Source of the DNA: Candidatus Baldrarchaeota archaeon | GTDB lineage: Archaea > Asgardarchaeota > Baldrarchaeia > Baldrarchaeales > DXJG01 | NCBI GenBank assembly: GCA_019056805.1 | Contig: DXJG01000009.1 | Span: 239,473 to 303,472 of the forward strand | Length of the DNA stretch: 64,000 nucleotides | Direction of reading: 5' to 3' | Part shown: positions 9,375-19,550 of the stretch, one piece after another | Numbering within the stretch: the first letter of the stretch is position 1 | How the letters are laid out: the number at the start of each line of letters is the position of its first letter | Translations under genes and position numbers: made by a program | The notes under the pieces: generated by a model | The model's database searches: none | Told to the model about the DNA's origin: nothing | What the model saw: only the letters and a program-made list of their open reading frames with translations

Positions 9375-9410
9375 CTTTCTCCCGCTAAGTGGAGAGATTC
9401 TTGCTTAAGG
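9375..9410 (-). repeat. IS605-type right-end-like hairpin relic B (or MFS-gene terminator hairpin)
   Basis: Minus strand: CCTTAAGCAAGAATCTCTCCACTTAGCGGGAGAAAG. Direct-orientation relative of relic A, with GAATCTC and GCTTWAGCGGG-like core shared. Begins at the MFS stop codon. Confidence 0.35.
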
Positions 9411-10589
9411 TTCATGTCTTTGCTGCTTCAAAGTTTCTTTTAATTTTAGTAGTGAGATTATTCCTCCAATGATGTTTAGGAGAGATGCTATGTAGAGGTT
9501 TTTGATTAATCCTATTATTTCGCCAGTTACTCCGCCGAGAATCGCACCAAAACTTCTTCCTAAATTCATAGAACTGTTTATTATCGACATTCCTCTCCCC
9601 CTTTCTTTCTCCGAAGTTAAATCCGAAGTAATGACTACAGATCCAACGTATACACCTGCGTACAAGGGAATTGTCCATATAGCTGCTACAACGTACGGGT
9701 TTTGTATTTGTGAAAGAATTAGAAAGAGTACACTATATCCGAAAGCACTGTACAAAATAACCCATTTTCTACCTAATCTATCAGCAATCTTGCCAAGTAA
9801 AAGCGAAGCCGCTATACCAGTTAGTGTTGCTACAGCATTTGAAACACCTAGGAGAATATAAGTTCCCTTTACATCCTCGATAAAATATATGGAAAAATAC
9901 GTGGAAAAAACACTAGTTCCGAAAGAGATAAAAAACACGATTAAAACCAAAACAAGAATTTGAGTTCTAACAAGAATCTGCCAAAAAGTAACTCTTTCTA
10001 CTTTCTCTGTTTCATAACTACGTTCAATCCTAGTCTCCTTTAAACCTACCAAAATAATGAAAGTCCCCATCAAGGATAGTAGGAAACCGATGAAAAAAAC
10101 AAACCCAAGTCCAATAGTTTCGGCGCCAAATCCTCCAACTAAACTACCAGCAAACCATCCAATAGACATATAAGCTTCATATTTCCCAACACCTTCTCCC
10201 TTCATTTCCACTCTCTCACTAAGAAATGCGTAGCCAGTCGGGATTGAAGCCGTGTTAAAAATCATTATAAGCACGGTTGCTATTAGAAAGTGAAGAGGAT
10301 TTTGTAGTATAGCGTAAAGTAGAGATAGAAGACCTGAAGTGAATAAACCTAAAATTATAAATGGTTTCCGTTTACCAATTTTATCTGATAAATGCCCCCA
10401 AAAGGGAGAAGTGATCATAGAGACCAGCGAAGGAATAGAACAAACAACGCCAATTAAAATGAGAGATGCACCCTTTGTGAAAACATGAATTGGCATGAAA
10501 GCCCAAATTAAACTCCAAGTAAATGCATCAAAAGTGAAACCAGCATATAAAGGCATCATCTTTTCTGTTTCATTTTTCAATATTCTCAC
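9405..10589 (-). CDS. MFS transporter
   Basis: Polytopic; FWGHLSDKIGKRKPFIILG and LLLGKIADRLGRKWVILY MFS loop motifs. Confidence 0.88.
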   Translation of the reverse strand: MRILKNETEKMMPLYAGFTFDAFTWSLIWAFMPIHVFTKGASLILIGVVCSIPSLVSMITSPFWGHLSDKIGKRKPFIILGLFTSGLLSLLYAILQNPLHFLIATVLIMIFNTASIPTGYAFLSERVEMKGEGVGKYEAYMSIGWFAGSLVGGFGAETIGLGFVFFIGFLLSLMGTFIILVGLKETRIERSYETEKVERVTFWQILVRTQILVLVLIVFFISFGTSVFSTYFSIYFIEDVKGTYILLGVSNAVATLTGIAASLLLGKIADRLGRKWVILYSAFGYSVLFLILSQIQNPYVVAAIWTIPLYAGVYVGSVVITSDLTSEKERGRGMSIINSSMNLGRSFGAILGGVTGEIIGLIKNLYIASLLNIIGGIISLLKLKETLKQQRHEP

Positions 10590-10592
10590 CTT

Positions 10593-11342
10593 TCAAAGAT
10601 CCTTTAAACAACTCTCAATGTCTATTTTCTGCTTCTTTGTAATCTCTTGCAAAATTGTGTTGAAAATATGTGGTTTCTCCTTTGTATTCTTGTATTCTTT
10701 TAACAAGTTGAAGAGTAGAGATAAATCGTCTTCAGATAGATTGAAAGTTTCTAACACTTTTCTCCTAACAACCGATTTAGGGTTTAAAAAGAAAAATTGA
10801 ATAAGTTGAGTGAGATTTTTTCCCTTCTTCGAAAAAACACCTTTATCAAAATCCAAAAAACGCGGTCCACTACTTGTAACAATAATGTGACGTTTAGGTA
10901 AATGTAACTGGCCATGAGCTACACCAATTTCATCCATTTTAAAGGCTTTCACAAGACTCTTCAAAACTACATCCATAATTTTTCTAGAATCTTCTTCTTT
11001 CAACAGGTAATCTATGATGAACTCCCCCTCTAAAAACTCCTCTATCAAAAATCTCTTCTGTTCATCATAAAAAATAAGTTTGGGACCTAGCCCATACTTA
11101 TTTAAATAACTTAGGAAATAAGCTTCCTTTCTAGCAGCATTTTTAGCACATGGATCATCTTTCTCTATCTTCACCACCATTTTACTACCATTTTGCTCTA
11201 AAAGCAGTGTAACAAAATTTGTACCTTTCCCTAAATAGGAAAGTTTCCCTCTTCTAGCTACTTCCGATAAAATCTCCCTTGCCCTAGTTTCCTCCACCTT
11301 ACTGACAACTAATATATCAAGTAATTCTTCCAACACCTTCAC
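10593..11342 (-). CDS. RIO/COG2112-like atypical serine/threonine kinase
   Basis: LGKGTNFVTLLLEQNGSKMVVKIEKDDP, KEAYFL, IGVAHGQLHLPKRHIIV, PRFLDFDKGVF (catalytic and DFD-like loops). Confidence 0.65.
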   Translation of the reverse strand: MKVLEELLDILVVSKVEETRAREILSEVARRGKLSYLGKGTNFVTLLLEQNGSKMVVKIEKDDPCAKNAARKEAYFLSYLNKYGLGPKLIFYDEQKRFLIEEFLEGEFIIDYLLKEEDSRKIMDVVLKSLVKAFKMDEIGVAHGQLHLPKRHIIVTSSGPRFLDFDKGVFSKKGKNLTQLIQFFFLNPKSVVRRKVLETFNLSEDDLSLLFNLLKEYKNTKEKPHIFNTILQEITKKQKIDIESCLKDL

Positions 11343-11356
11343 CCATGTTTCTTAGC

Positions 11357-11638
11357 TTACGGGTTTAATTTCATCTCTCTTATTAGAAAACTTCTAATAA
11401 TTTCATACAGAAATCCCGCTTCACTAGGAAGACCAACAAAGACTTTTCTCCCTTCTATCAACAACACAGGAAAATAATCATAAGATGAAACTGTTTCAAC
11501 ATTTTTCTCCCATTTTATTTCTACCCTGATATTAAAATCTTCTTCAATTAAATCCTTTATTTCTAAAAGCCATAAATAACATGTATAACTCGTATAGTCT
11601 TCTTCAGGACCCACAACCTCAATTTTAATCTTTTTCAT
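11357..11638 (-). CDS. Small thioredoxin-fold-like hypothetical protein
   Basis: 93-aa ORF: KIKIEVVGPEEDYTSYTCYLWLLEIKDLIEED...FPVLLIEGRKVFVGLPSEAGFLYEII. Glutaredoxin-like layout (beta-alpha-beta, cis-Pro-like FPVLLIEG); operonic with the kinase. Confidence 0.5.
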   Translation of the reverse strand: MKKIKIEVVGPEEDYTSYTCYLWLLEIKDLIEEDFNIRVEIKWEKNVETVSSYDYFPVLLIEGRKVFVGLPSEAGFLYEIIRSFLIREMKLNP

Positions 11639-11689
11639 ACAATCTCCCTTTCGAAATATTTTTCAACTTCCTTCTCAATTTTTAACGTT

Positions 11690-12265
11690 GTGATAAATAT
11701 GGAGGTCAAAACTATATATTTTGAACGTCCAGGTCCTGAAAACACCGATAAAACAATTGGAATAGCAAAGAAAAGAGCTCAGGATCTGGGCATTAAATAC
11801 GTTGTAGTTGCAACAACCTCTGGGGAGACTGGAGCAAAAGTAGCAGAAGCATTTCAAGGAACAAATATAGAAGTAATTGTTGTAGCACATCAATATGGTT
11901 TCCGTGAACCTGGAAAAATAGCGTTGAAAAAGGAATTTGAAGAGAAAATTAAAAACTTAGGAGCAAAACTCTTAGTAGGAACAGATGTCTTAACCATGGT
12001 ACCTAGAGCCTTTAGAGATAGATTAGGAGGAAATCCTCTAGACATCGTAAGCGCAACGTTAAGAATGTTTTGTCAAGGCATAAAAGTCTGCGTTGAAATT
12101 GCAGTTATGGCAGCAGATGCAGGACTTGTCCCAATAGATCAAGACATAATAGCAATAGCTGGCACTGGTTCAGGAGCAGACACAGCAATAGTATTAAAAC
12201 CAGCAGATATTTCAAGAATGTTCACCGATCTTAAAATCAGAGAAATCATAGCAAAACCAAGATAA
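11690..12265 (+). CDS. Pyruvate kinase C-terminal (alpha/beta) domain-like protein (COG1751 type)
   Basis: YFERPGPENTDKTIGIAKKRAQDLGIKYVVVATTSGETGAKVAEAF...GAKLLVGTDVLT...CQGIKVCVEIAVMAADAGLVP...IAGTGSGADTAIVLKPA. ATG at 11699 may be the start. Confidence 0.85.
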   Translation: MINMEVKTIYFERPGPENTDKTIGIAKKRAQDLGIKYVVVATTSGETGAKVAEAFQGTNIEVIVVAHQYGFREPGKIALKKEFEEKIKNLGAKLLVGTDVLTMVPRAFRDRLGGNPLDIVSATLRMFCQGIKVCVEIAVMAADAGLVPIDQDIIAIAGTGSGADTAIVLKPADISRMFTDLKIREIIAKPR

Positions 12266-12304
12266 CCTAACCTCTCCAATATTTTCATCCTTTTATTTCA
12301 AATA

Positions 12305-14587
12305 CTAAGTCGACTCTAAATAAATTACCGTTACATCATCCGAATTAAGCTTTAAAACAAGCTTCCTCTCAGTTACTTCCCTTGGCACTTCAATTTGACC
12401 AAGTGAAGCCAAACAGCTAACCCTATACTTCTCTTCCCGAAATACGTCAGGATCAAATCCAATTTCTACATGTTTTTCTCTTCCTCTATTAAAAATGAAA
12501 AGTAAATAACTGTCCTTAGTTTTTCTCACAACAATTTCACCGTTACCTTCTACCATTCTAACTACTCGTCTGACTCCAATCAACGTGTTCAATGCAATTC
12601 TAATGGACTTTAATTCCTTTGGTGTGAGCTCATAGTAATAAGGGGTGTCATAGTGAGCTAAAAGATTCGTACCTATTACAACGCTAGTTCCTTTACCATG
12701 TTCTACAACGTATCCAAAAGGTACATCATCTCTAAACATTAAGGGTCTAATGTTATCTCTAGGTTTAGGTTGAAGATTAACATGTTTGCAATATCCTTTA
12801 ACAAAAACACCGCTAATCATATAGTCTTTAGCTGTTTTCATAAGAAGTGACATAGAATTATTAATGATATAGTTACTCCAAAGTGTTTGTTCACTCCATT
12901 TATGCAAATATTTCCTCTTCTCCTTCTTCCATTTGAGTTTCCAAGCTAAAAACCTTAACAACACCTTTTTATCCGAAGGCTTATCAATTTTCTTAATTTT
13001 AAACGGATAAATAGGAGACTCAACATTTTCTAACCGTTCATTCATATATACTGGAAATGGGAAAGTTATTAGCTTTCCTCCCTCCTCAACAAATTTCTCT
13101 AACTTTTCAAGGATTTTCATATATAAAAATCCCAATGTATGAAAAACCAATACGTTGTACTTCTGAAGGTCTTCTAAACTGGCATCTTCTAGATCCACGA
13201 AACCATAATTCCACTGATTATCAGCAACAGCTCCCATAAATGATTTAGCACTTTTAGATTCCAAAATTACATCAATAGGAGAAAATAAATGCTTAATATT
13301 ATAGTTTTCATAGTGCGCATAAGCAACTTTATCGTAAATTTCTTCCGAGTTTAAAATTAAATCTTTATACTCCTCTACAAAACTACCTATTTTCTCATGT
13401 ATTTTAAATCTCTCAGTTGGATCACCATGTTCGTCAAAAGCACTTCTATATGCATAAGGTGTACCATCAGCTTCAATACAATCATGAATAACATACCAAA
13501 CCAAACCTTTCAAACCATGAGAAATAAGAGACATAGCAAGCTGCCATGTCTCATTAATAGAAACATGAGTATAAGGATCAAGATACCCGCTTTGAACTTC
13601 AGCAGCCCAACTTCTCTTACCATGTTTTTCAGCATAGTAATTCACATATTTTGCATCAAAAACAGGAGTAAAAGGAAAATCAAAACAGTACTGCCAATTC
13701 GGAAAAACCTTAACATAAATATCTAACCCAAGATTACCAACCTTAAACTTCTCCTTACTTCTAACCGGATGCAACATAAGAATAGAATCATTCAAAACAA
13801 CAGGAACCTTAAACCCTACCCGCTCCACCATGTCCTTCAAATCCCTTAAATACTCCACAATATAAAACTGGTAAAATTTAAGCCAATCCAACCATTGAAC
13901 CCCATGTTCACGTACAATTCTTCCTCTCGGCGGGTTAACACGGTCAAAATCACTAAAACTAGATCTACACGTCTTATTTAATTCATTTATATCTCCATAT
14001 TTCTCTTTCAGCCACGATCTAAACCTAGACACGATGTAAGGATTATAATCCACCTTGTTTAAAACTTCCCCAGCCAAAAATAAACCAGTTTCGTTATCAA
14101 GTTGAATGGCAATTATAGTGCCGTCATCCACAAATTCTTTAACAACCTTGTAAAGAGCTGAATACCATTTCTCTACAAGCTTCATAAGCTTTGGGTGACC
14201 ATAAGAAACATGAGACCCTCTCCTACCTTTCTCATCAACAATTAAACATTCAGGATATTTCTCTCGAACCCATAAAGGAACACCATAACCATTATACTCC
14301 GCGTAAATATAAGGTCCAGGTCGAATAATAAACCTTAAACCGCTTTCACGAACCAAAGAAAGAAAACGAATTAAATCTCTCATAGGATGAGTTTCACCAA
14401 CAAAATCAAAACGTCCTTCTTCTAACTCGTGCCATATCCACGGAACATAAGAAGAAACCACATTGATTTTCATTTCCTTAAGCTTTGGCAGATTTTTTCC
14501 CCAAAGCACAGGTTCGATCCTAAAATATTGAAACTCACCACCATGCAAAAACTCATTCTTCTGTATAAAATCCCTCTCCTCAACCAT
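12305..14587 (-). CDS. Glycoside hydrolase, GH35/GH42-like beta-galactosidase
   Basis: FLHGGEFQYFRIEPVLWGKNLPKLKEMKINVVSSYVPWIWHELEEGRFDF, FIIRPGPYIYAEYNGYGVPLWV, IAIQLDNETG: GH35 TIM-barrel motifs. Confidence 0.88.
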   Translation of the reverse strand: MVEERDFIQKNEFLHGGEFQYFRIEPVLWGKNLPKLKEMKINVVSSYVPWIWHELEEGRFDFVGETHPMRDLIRFLSLVRESGLRFIIRPGPYIYAEYNGYGVPLWVREKYPECLIVDEKGRRGSHVSYGHPKLMKLVEKWYSALYKVVKEFVDDGTIIAIQLDNETGLFLAGEVLNKVDYNPYIVSRFRSWLKEKYGDINELNKTCRSSFSDFDRVNPPRGRIVREHGVQWLDWLKFYQFYIVEYLRDLKDMVERVGFKVPVVLNDSILMLHPVRSKEKFKVGNLGLDIYVKVFPNWQYCFDFPFTPVFDAKYVNYYAEKHGKRSWAAEVQSGYLDPYTHVSINETWQLAMSLISHGLKGLVWYVIHDCIEADGTPYAYRSAFDEHGDPTERFKIHEKIGSFVEEYKDLILNSEEIYDKVAYAHYENYNIKHLFSPIDVILESKSAKSFMGAVADNQWNYGFVDLEDASLEDLQKYNVLVFHTLGFLYMKILEKLEKFVEEGGKLITFPFPVYMNERLENVESPIYPFKIKKIDKPSDKKVLLRFLAWKLKWKKEKRKYLHKWSEQTLWSNYIINNSMSLLMKTAKDYMISGVFVKGYCKHVNLQPKPRDNIRPLMFRDDVPFGYVVEHGKGTSVVIGTNLLAHYDTPYYYELTPKELKSIRIALNTLIGVRRVVRMVEGNGEIVVRKTKDSYLLFIFNRGREKHVEIGFDPDVFREEKYRVSCLASLGQIEVPREVTERKLVLKLNSDDVTVIYLEST

Positions 14588-14806
14588 TTATTTCACCAAC
14601 ATCATAAAATGAATCCACCACTATACTATTAAATCTAATTCACTTACCAAAACAAGCAATCAGAAATTTGACCTACTATTTACCAATTAAAACGACTAAA
14701 CATTCAAACTAATGTAATTTTATGGTCCTATTTGTCAAATTATTTTTGAGATACTTCCCACTAACTATTTATTTCTGGTAGCGTAAGTGAATCTGGTGTA
14801 CCTGAG

Positions 14807-15772
14807 TTGTCAATAACCGAAGTTACTTTAAACGTAGTTAGGGTACGAGGAGATTACAAACCCTCGATAGGATACCCCTCATGTTACATTTTCTTCGGAG
14901 ACAACGAAATTGCAATAATCGATACAGGAACAATAGATTTTCCTCGCAGAGAAGTATTAAGAGCAATCGAAAAACGTGGCCATGACATTCAAAAACACGT
15001 TAAAATGATTATAGTCACTCATCCTCATCCTGATCACATAGGAACATTAAAATGGCTGAGAAACAAGACAAAAGCCGAAGTTGCTGCCTTTGAAGGCCTC
15101 GAAGAACTTCTCAAAAAACCATCAAAAATTTTCGAAAATAACTTCAAAGTCGGTAAACTCAGCAAACTGAAATTGAAAACTATGAATCCCACTTTTGACT
15201 ATGAAGAATTAAAAGGCGTAGACGTGGACCATCCGCTTGAACAAGGAGAAACAATAACCCTAGGAAATTATAAACTAAAAGTTTACCACACCGGAGGACA
15301 TTGCTTCGGACACATAGTTTTATATGAACTTTCAAATGAAATGCTCTTTGCTGGAGATGAGGTTTTATGTCACCCACAAAGCCCACTTAAATTCTTCATA
15401 GATCTAACCGGAAGCGCCGAAAAACGGGAACATGCACTTATGGTTCTTAACAAACTAAGCCCCAAATATCTGCTACCTACCCATGACGAGCCAAGAATAG
15501 ATGAAAAAGCCAAAATTGCGCTAGAAACAGCATTAGACGCCCATAACATATGGAAAGAAACAGTTTTAGACGCTGTAAAAGTCTCAAAAAGGGGAACGCT
15601 ACCAGCAATCGGAGAATATGTTAGAAAACTCTTAAACATAAAATGGGTAGGAGGAATGGACATACTTGTAAACAATTTAACAACCTTAGCTTTCCTAAAA
15701 CAATTTGAAAAACAAGGCAAAATAGAAAGAATAGAAAATAAAAAAGAAACAATTTGGAAAATAAATGAATAG
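14807..15772 (+). CDS. MBL-fold metallohydrolase (TTG start)
   Basis: MIIVTHPHPDHIGTLKWL (HxHxDH), HTGGHCFGHIVLY, FAGDEVL, LPTHDEPR. Confidence 0.9.
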   Translation: MSITEVTLNVVRVRGDYKPSIGYPSCYIFFGDNEIAIIDTGTIDFPRREVLRAIEKRGHDIQKHVKMIIVTHPHPDHIGTLKWLRNKTKAEVAAFEGLEELLKKPSKIFENNFKVGKLSKLKLKTMNPTFDYEELKGVDVDHPLEQGETITLGNYKLKVYHTGGHCFGHIVLYELSNEMLFAGDEVLCHPQSPLKFFIDLTGSAEKREHALMVLNKLSPKYLLPTHDEPRIDEKAKIALETALDAHNIWKETVLDAVKVSKRGTLPAIGEYVRKLLNIKWVGGMDILVNNLTTLAFLKQFEKQGKIERIENKKETIWKINE

Positions 15773-15785
15773 AAAAGCATAAAAT

Positions 15786-16616
15786 TTACGTTTTAATTTT
15801 AGACTTGTATTCAGCCAACAAACTCCTTATTTTCTTCGCTCGAGTTTTACCAAATTCCGGAAGCAAATTCTTTATTCGTTCCATAACATCCTCGATCAAT
15901 TCTGTGTCATTAGCTTCCAGATATTTATCTATTGCCTTAAAATAGTAATCAACTGCCTTAGCGTATTTTCCATGTTCTTCCCATGCCTCAGCCATGGTTA
16001 CCAAAGTATCAGCGACACTTAAATCATCTTCTTTCTCCTGTATGATACTTAAAGCCTTTTGAAAATATCTTTCAGCCCTTTGAATATCATTCATAGCTAA
16101 ATAGCTACTACCTAAATCTAAATAAGCACTTATAGTTCCATCCGTAACTTTCAACTTTTGATAAAGTTTGATTGCTTTTTGCAGAAAATTAATAGCATTT
16201 TCAAATTGTCCTAAGTTCAAATATGCTACCGCTAGTCCATAGTAAGCATCAGCTAATCCTTCTTCCTCTTTGAGTTTCTCATAAATCTGTAAAGCCCTAT
16301 TACAATAAGGAATAGCATCTTCGGATCTTTCCATACTACTAAAGGCCACACAGAGATTATAAGAAGTATCTGCTATACCTTTTTCATCACCAAGTTTCTC
16401 ATAGTTCTTTAAAGCACGTAAACAATAATCTACAGCTTTCTCACAGTCGCCCTGCTCAAGTAAAATTAACGCCGCTTGGTTAAATACTTGAGCAGCGTCT
16501 TGAAGCTTACCATCTTTTTCAAATTTTTCTCCCTTCAAAACAAGTTCATTGACAGTTTCAAATTTTTCTCCCACATTTTCGCTAAATTCTCCACCGTCTT
16601 TGCACACTTTTTTCAC
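15786..16616 (-). CDS. Tetratricopeptide-repeat protein
   Basis: Repeated about 40-aa units: ADTSYNLCVAFSSMERSEDAIPYCNRALQIYEKLKEEEGLADAYYGLAVAYLNLGQFENAINFLQKAIKLYQKL... Confidence 0.9.
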   Translation of the reverse strand: MKKVCKDGGEFSENVGEKFETVNELVLKGEKFEKDGKLQDAAQVFNQAALILLEQGDCEKAVDYCLRALKNYEKLGDEKGIADTSYNLCVAFSSMERSEDAIPYCNRALQIYEKLKEEEGLADAYYGLAVAYLNLGQFENAINFLQKAIKLYQKLKVTDGTISAYLDLGSSYLAMNDIQRAERYFQKALSIIQEKEDDLSVADTLVTMAEAWEEHGKYAKAVDYYFKAIDKYLEANDTELIEDVMERIKNLLPEFGKTRAKKIRSLLAEYKSKIKT

Positions 16617-16712
16617 CTTTACTATCTAATTCATTGTTTCATTTCTAATTTTGCCTAGTGCAAAATAAATTAATTAAATTTTAAAAGTTTTGATTACAAC
16701 GAACTATCAAAT

Positions 16713-17954
16713 TCAACCAAAAACACTGGAAATCGCTGAACTCACCTTTGGAATATTAAGTTTATTTAGGTTACTCAAAACAATTTTTACTCTGGCTTTT
16801 CCCTCAACTAAATCTAGTATAGACTTTAAAAATTCATCAATAACAATATCATATATCTTCCTAAACCCGATTTTCTCAATAGTCCATCCATAATATTTTT
16901 TCCACGAAGGTCGTGGTAACAGTTTCTCAACGGTGTAATATGGATTCAAAGAAATAGAGAGTGTCGTGAGAAAATCTAAAAACTTGCTTTCACTTTCAAC
17001 GGGCAAGAGTTTAAATCTCTGCTTAAAAATCTTCAAACTTTCATATTGTGCCTGCGCCGTTTCAATTGATTCCACTATACTCTCCCTAAAAGCTCTCCTA
17101 GGTTTAGTACCTTTGAGATTGGGCGTATACGCCATAGCACCCCTTTCACCAATAATTATAATATCCTCTTCTGCCTTACCAAGCGAAAAACCAACCTCCT
17201 CCTTTGCAACATTCAGGTCTACCGAGGCCCAGTCAGGAGACAAAGTTACCAAACCATAAATTTCTCTAATATTCTCATGCATGCTTAGAGGGTCAGAACT
17301 TATAATATGCGTAAAGTGTCTAGTGTCGCTTAGAGCAATTTTAGCATCTTCCTGAGCATCAAAAGTATATAAACTATAAATAACGGCATCTCTAAGTTTT
17401 TCAAAAAACTCTTCAAAATCTAATTTACCAAAGAAAGGAGAATCAATAACAATATCTTCACCATTAGCAAACCTAATTAAAGTATCCACTGTAAATTTGC
17501 CTTGGAGAGCAGATTTTAAATGGAGAATACACGAACCAAACGGAAAAATCTTTACTTCAACATTTCCTCTAATCGGAAAATCTAATACACCCTCAATCGA
17601 AATATTCTTCTGAGACTTAGCTACCAAAGGTACTACATGCCTTACTGGAAACTTAATAGCCTTCGATATTTTTAGAAGCTCATGATGCGTGGGACGCCAA
17701 GAACCGTGAACATCAATTCTTAAAAGACCTATGTTCTCTATATAGTCAATTGTTCTTTTCTCAGCATTCTTTTCTGCTGCTTTGCACTTCCTTAAAAGAT
17801 GTTCAGAATTTCCAAGAAATCTAAATCTTTCCTTCAATTTGTTTGGCTTCTCTATAACGTAGATTAGCGGGAAAACCCTATAGATATCTATGGAAACAAC
17901 ATTAAGATTTGCTAATTTCAATTTCCTTCCCTCTCTACCGTGATGATGCCGCAA
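16713..17954 (-). CDS. Hypothetical protein, no recognised family
   Basis: Long ORF (413 aa), archaeal codon pattern; probable start is TTG at LKLANLNVVSIDIYRVFPLIYVI, after an SD-like GAGAGGG. Confidence 0.7.
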   Translation of the reverse strand: MRHHHGREGRKLKLANLNVVSIDIYRVFPLIYVIEKPNKLKERFRFLGNSEHLLRKCKAAEKNAEKRTIDYIENIGLLRIDVHGSWRPTHHELLKISKAIKFPVRHVVPLVAKSQKNISIEGVLDFPIRGNVEVKIFPFGSCILHLKSALQGKFTVDTLIRFANGEDIVIDSPFFGKLDFEEFFEKLRDAVIYSLYTFDAQEDAKIALSDTRHFTHIISSDPLSMHENIREIYGLVTLSPDWASVDLNVAKEEVGFSLGKAEEDIIIIGERGAMAYTPNLKGTKPRRAFRESIVESIETAQAQYESLKIFKQRFKLLPVESESKFLDFLTTLSISLNPYYTVEKLLPRPSWKKYYGWTIEKIGFRKIYDIVIDEFLKSILDLVEGKARVKIVLSNLNKLNIPKVSSAISSVFG

Positions 17955-17994
17955 GTAAACGTATATTAGTTTCGTTAGTTAATAATTCCTAGTA

Positions 17995-19458
17995 TTACTC
18001 CTTGCTTCTTTGTCCAACACTTTTAACGATAAGAGTTAATCCCTCCACACCAATCACTTTAATTTTGTCACCAGTTGCTATAAATTCTTCGTCCGTTTTT
18101 GCAGACCACTCTTCACCTTCCACGTAAACAATACCCTTTAAGTCAGATGTTATATCAGTTTTTGCATATCCAACTTTCCCTATTAACAAATCTATGTCAA
18201 ACTCTTTCCTTAAACGCTTCGCTTCCAGCCCCTTATAAATTATAAAACCAAAGAGTGCCGAGGTAAGCCCAGTTATACCAAGTGCCAAAATTCTGAAAGT
18301 CGTATAAAATGCAGCAGGCACATACCATCCTCTATATTCAAATGGAGCGAAAGGAGGAATTATTAGCAATATTCCAATAAGAATACATATACTTCCACCC
18401 ACAGCAAAAGCGCCAACGTTCGTCTTTAACTCTGCTATAAAGAGTGATACACCAATGAGAAGAAACATAATTGAAGCAACGCTAACACCAATAACCCCTA
18501 AACCCACTAAGCTAAGAAGTAAACATATGCTTCCAACAAGTTCAGCACCTACACCAGGAGTTACAAGACCAAAGATAAGTGAATAAATCCCTATTGTCAA
18601 AAGTATAGATACTATCAACGGATCACTAAGCATTTGCAACAATGCATAGCGGGTCCCCTTCATATATATTACAACATCTTTATTGCTTATCCCTGCGAAA
18701 GAATACTTCTTAATTATTTTTTCTTCTTCTAAAACAGCATTTTTATCAACAATTTTCCAAACAGGCGTAACATTTCCAAGAACTTCTTCTTCAACTTCTA
18801 TCAGAACTTTGTCTTCAAGCTTCAAAAACAGTTCATTTAACGCTGTAGTAATATCTGCAGTAGAGTATACCACAAATTCTATTACGCCATATTCTAAGGC
18901 TTCTTCAGCAATTAAATTAAGATTGCTTAGAATAAACTCAACAGCAGCTGTTTCATTCCTTGAATGATGAATCGCAAGACTCCTCATTTTTGCAACGAGG
19001 AAATTTATAACTTTATCATCAGTTACTGGGTATCCATATTGGTCAACAGGTCGACAAGAACCTATAGTTGAGCCAGCAGACATAACAGCTATATGGCTAG
19101 CCATCAATATGTATGTTCCACCACTTACAGCTGTAGCTCCTTTCGGATAAACAAAAACTGCAACTGGAACTTTCGAGTTTGAAAACAAAGTCATAATATC
19201 ATCTATTGCTCCAAGCTCCCCACCTAAAGTATTAATCATAAAAACCGTCAAATTTGCATTCGTTTCCTCAGCTGTCTCTATAACATCTTTAAACATTTCA
19301 TAAGTTGCTGAAGTGATTTGCCCATCAAAATTAACTACAAGAACGCTACCAGACGCTTCCGTTATTCCTTCATCTACCAAACCTACTATGGAAACCAACC
19401 ACAATAATACAAAAATTACACCCACAAGTATTCTTCTCTTCTTCATGGATTTCCCCAT
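17995..19458 (-). CDS. NfeD-family membrane-bound ClpP-class serine protease
   Basis: N-terminal TM, SGGTYILMASHIAVMSAGSTIGSCRPV (ClpP-class), polytopic centre, C-terminal OB-like NfeD domain (GKVGYAKTDITSDLKGIVYVEGEEWSAKTDEEFIATGDKIKVIGVEGLTLIVK). Confidence 0.93.
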   Translation of the reverse strand: MGKSMKKRRILVGVIFVLLWLVSIVGLVDEGITEASGSVLVVNFDGQITSATYEMFKDVIETAEETNANLTVFMINTLGGELGAIDDIMTLFSNSKVPVAVFVYPKGATAVSGGTYILMASHIAVMSAGSTIGSCRPVDQYGYPVTDDKVINFLVAKMRSLAIHHSRNETAAVEFILSNLNLIAEEALEYGVIEFVVYSTADITTALNELFLKLEDKVLIEVEEEVLGNVTPVWKIVDKNAVLEEEKIIKKYSFAGISNKDVVIYMKGTRYALLQMLSDPLIVSILLTIGIYSLIFGLVTPGVGAELVGSICLLLSLVGLGVIGVSVASIMFLLIGVSLFIAELKTNVGAFAVGGSICILIGILLIIPPFAPFEYRGWYVPAAFYTTFRILALGITGLTSALFGFIIYKGLEAKRLRKEFDIDLLIGKVGYAKTDITSDLKGIVYVEGEEWSAKTDEEFIATGDKIKVIGVEGLTLIVKSVGQRSKE

Positions 19459-19550
19459 GTAAAATAAAGATTCCTAGGGATTTTAAACTTATTGTCAGCT
19501 TCTACTAAATAATACCTTAATAATTTAAAAATTAGTGTGAACAAAGAGGC

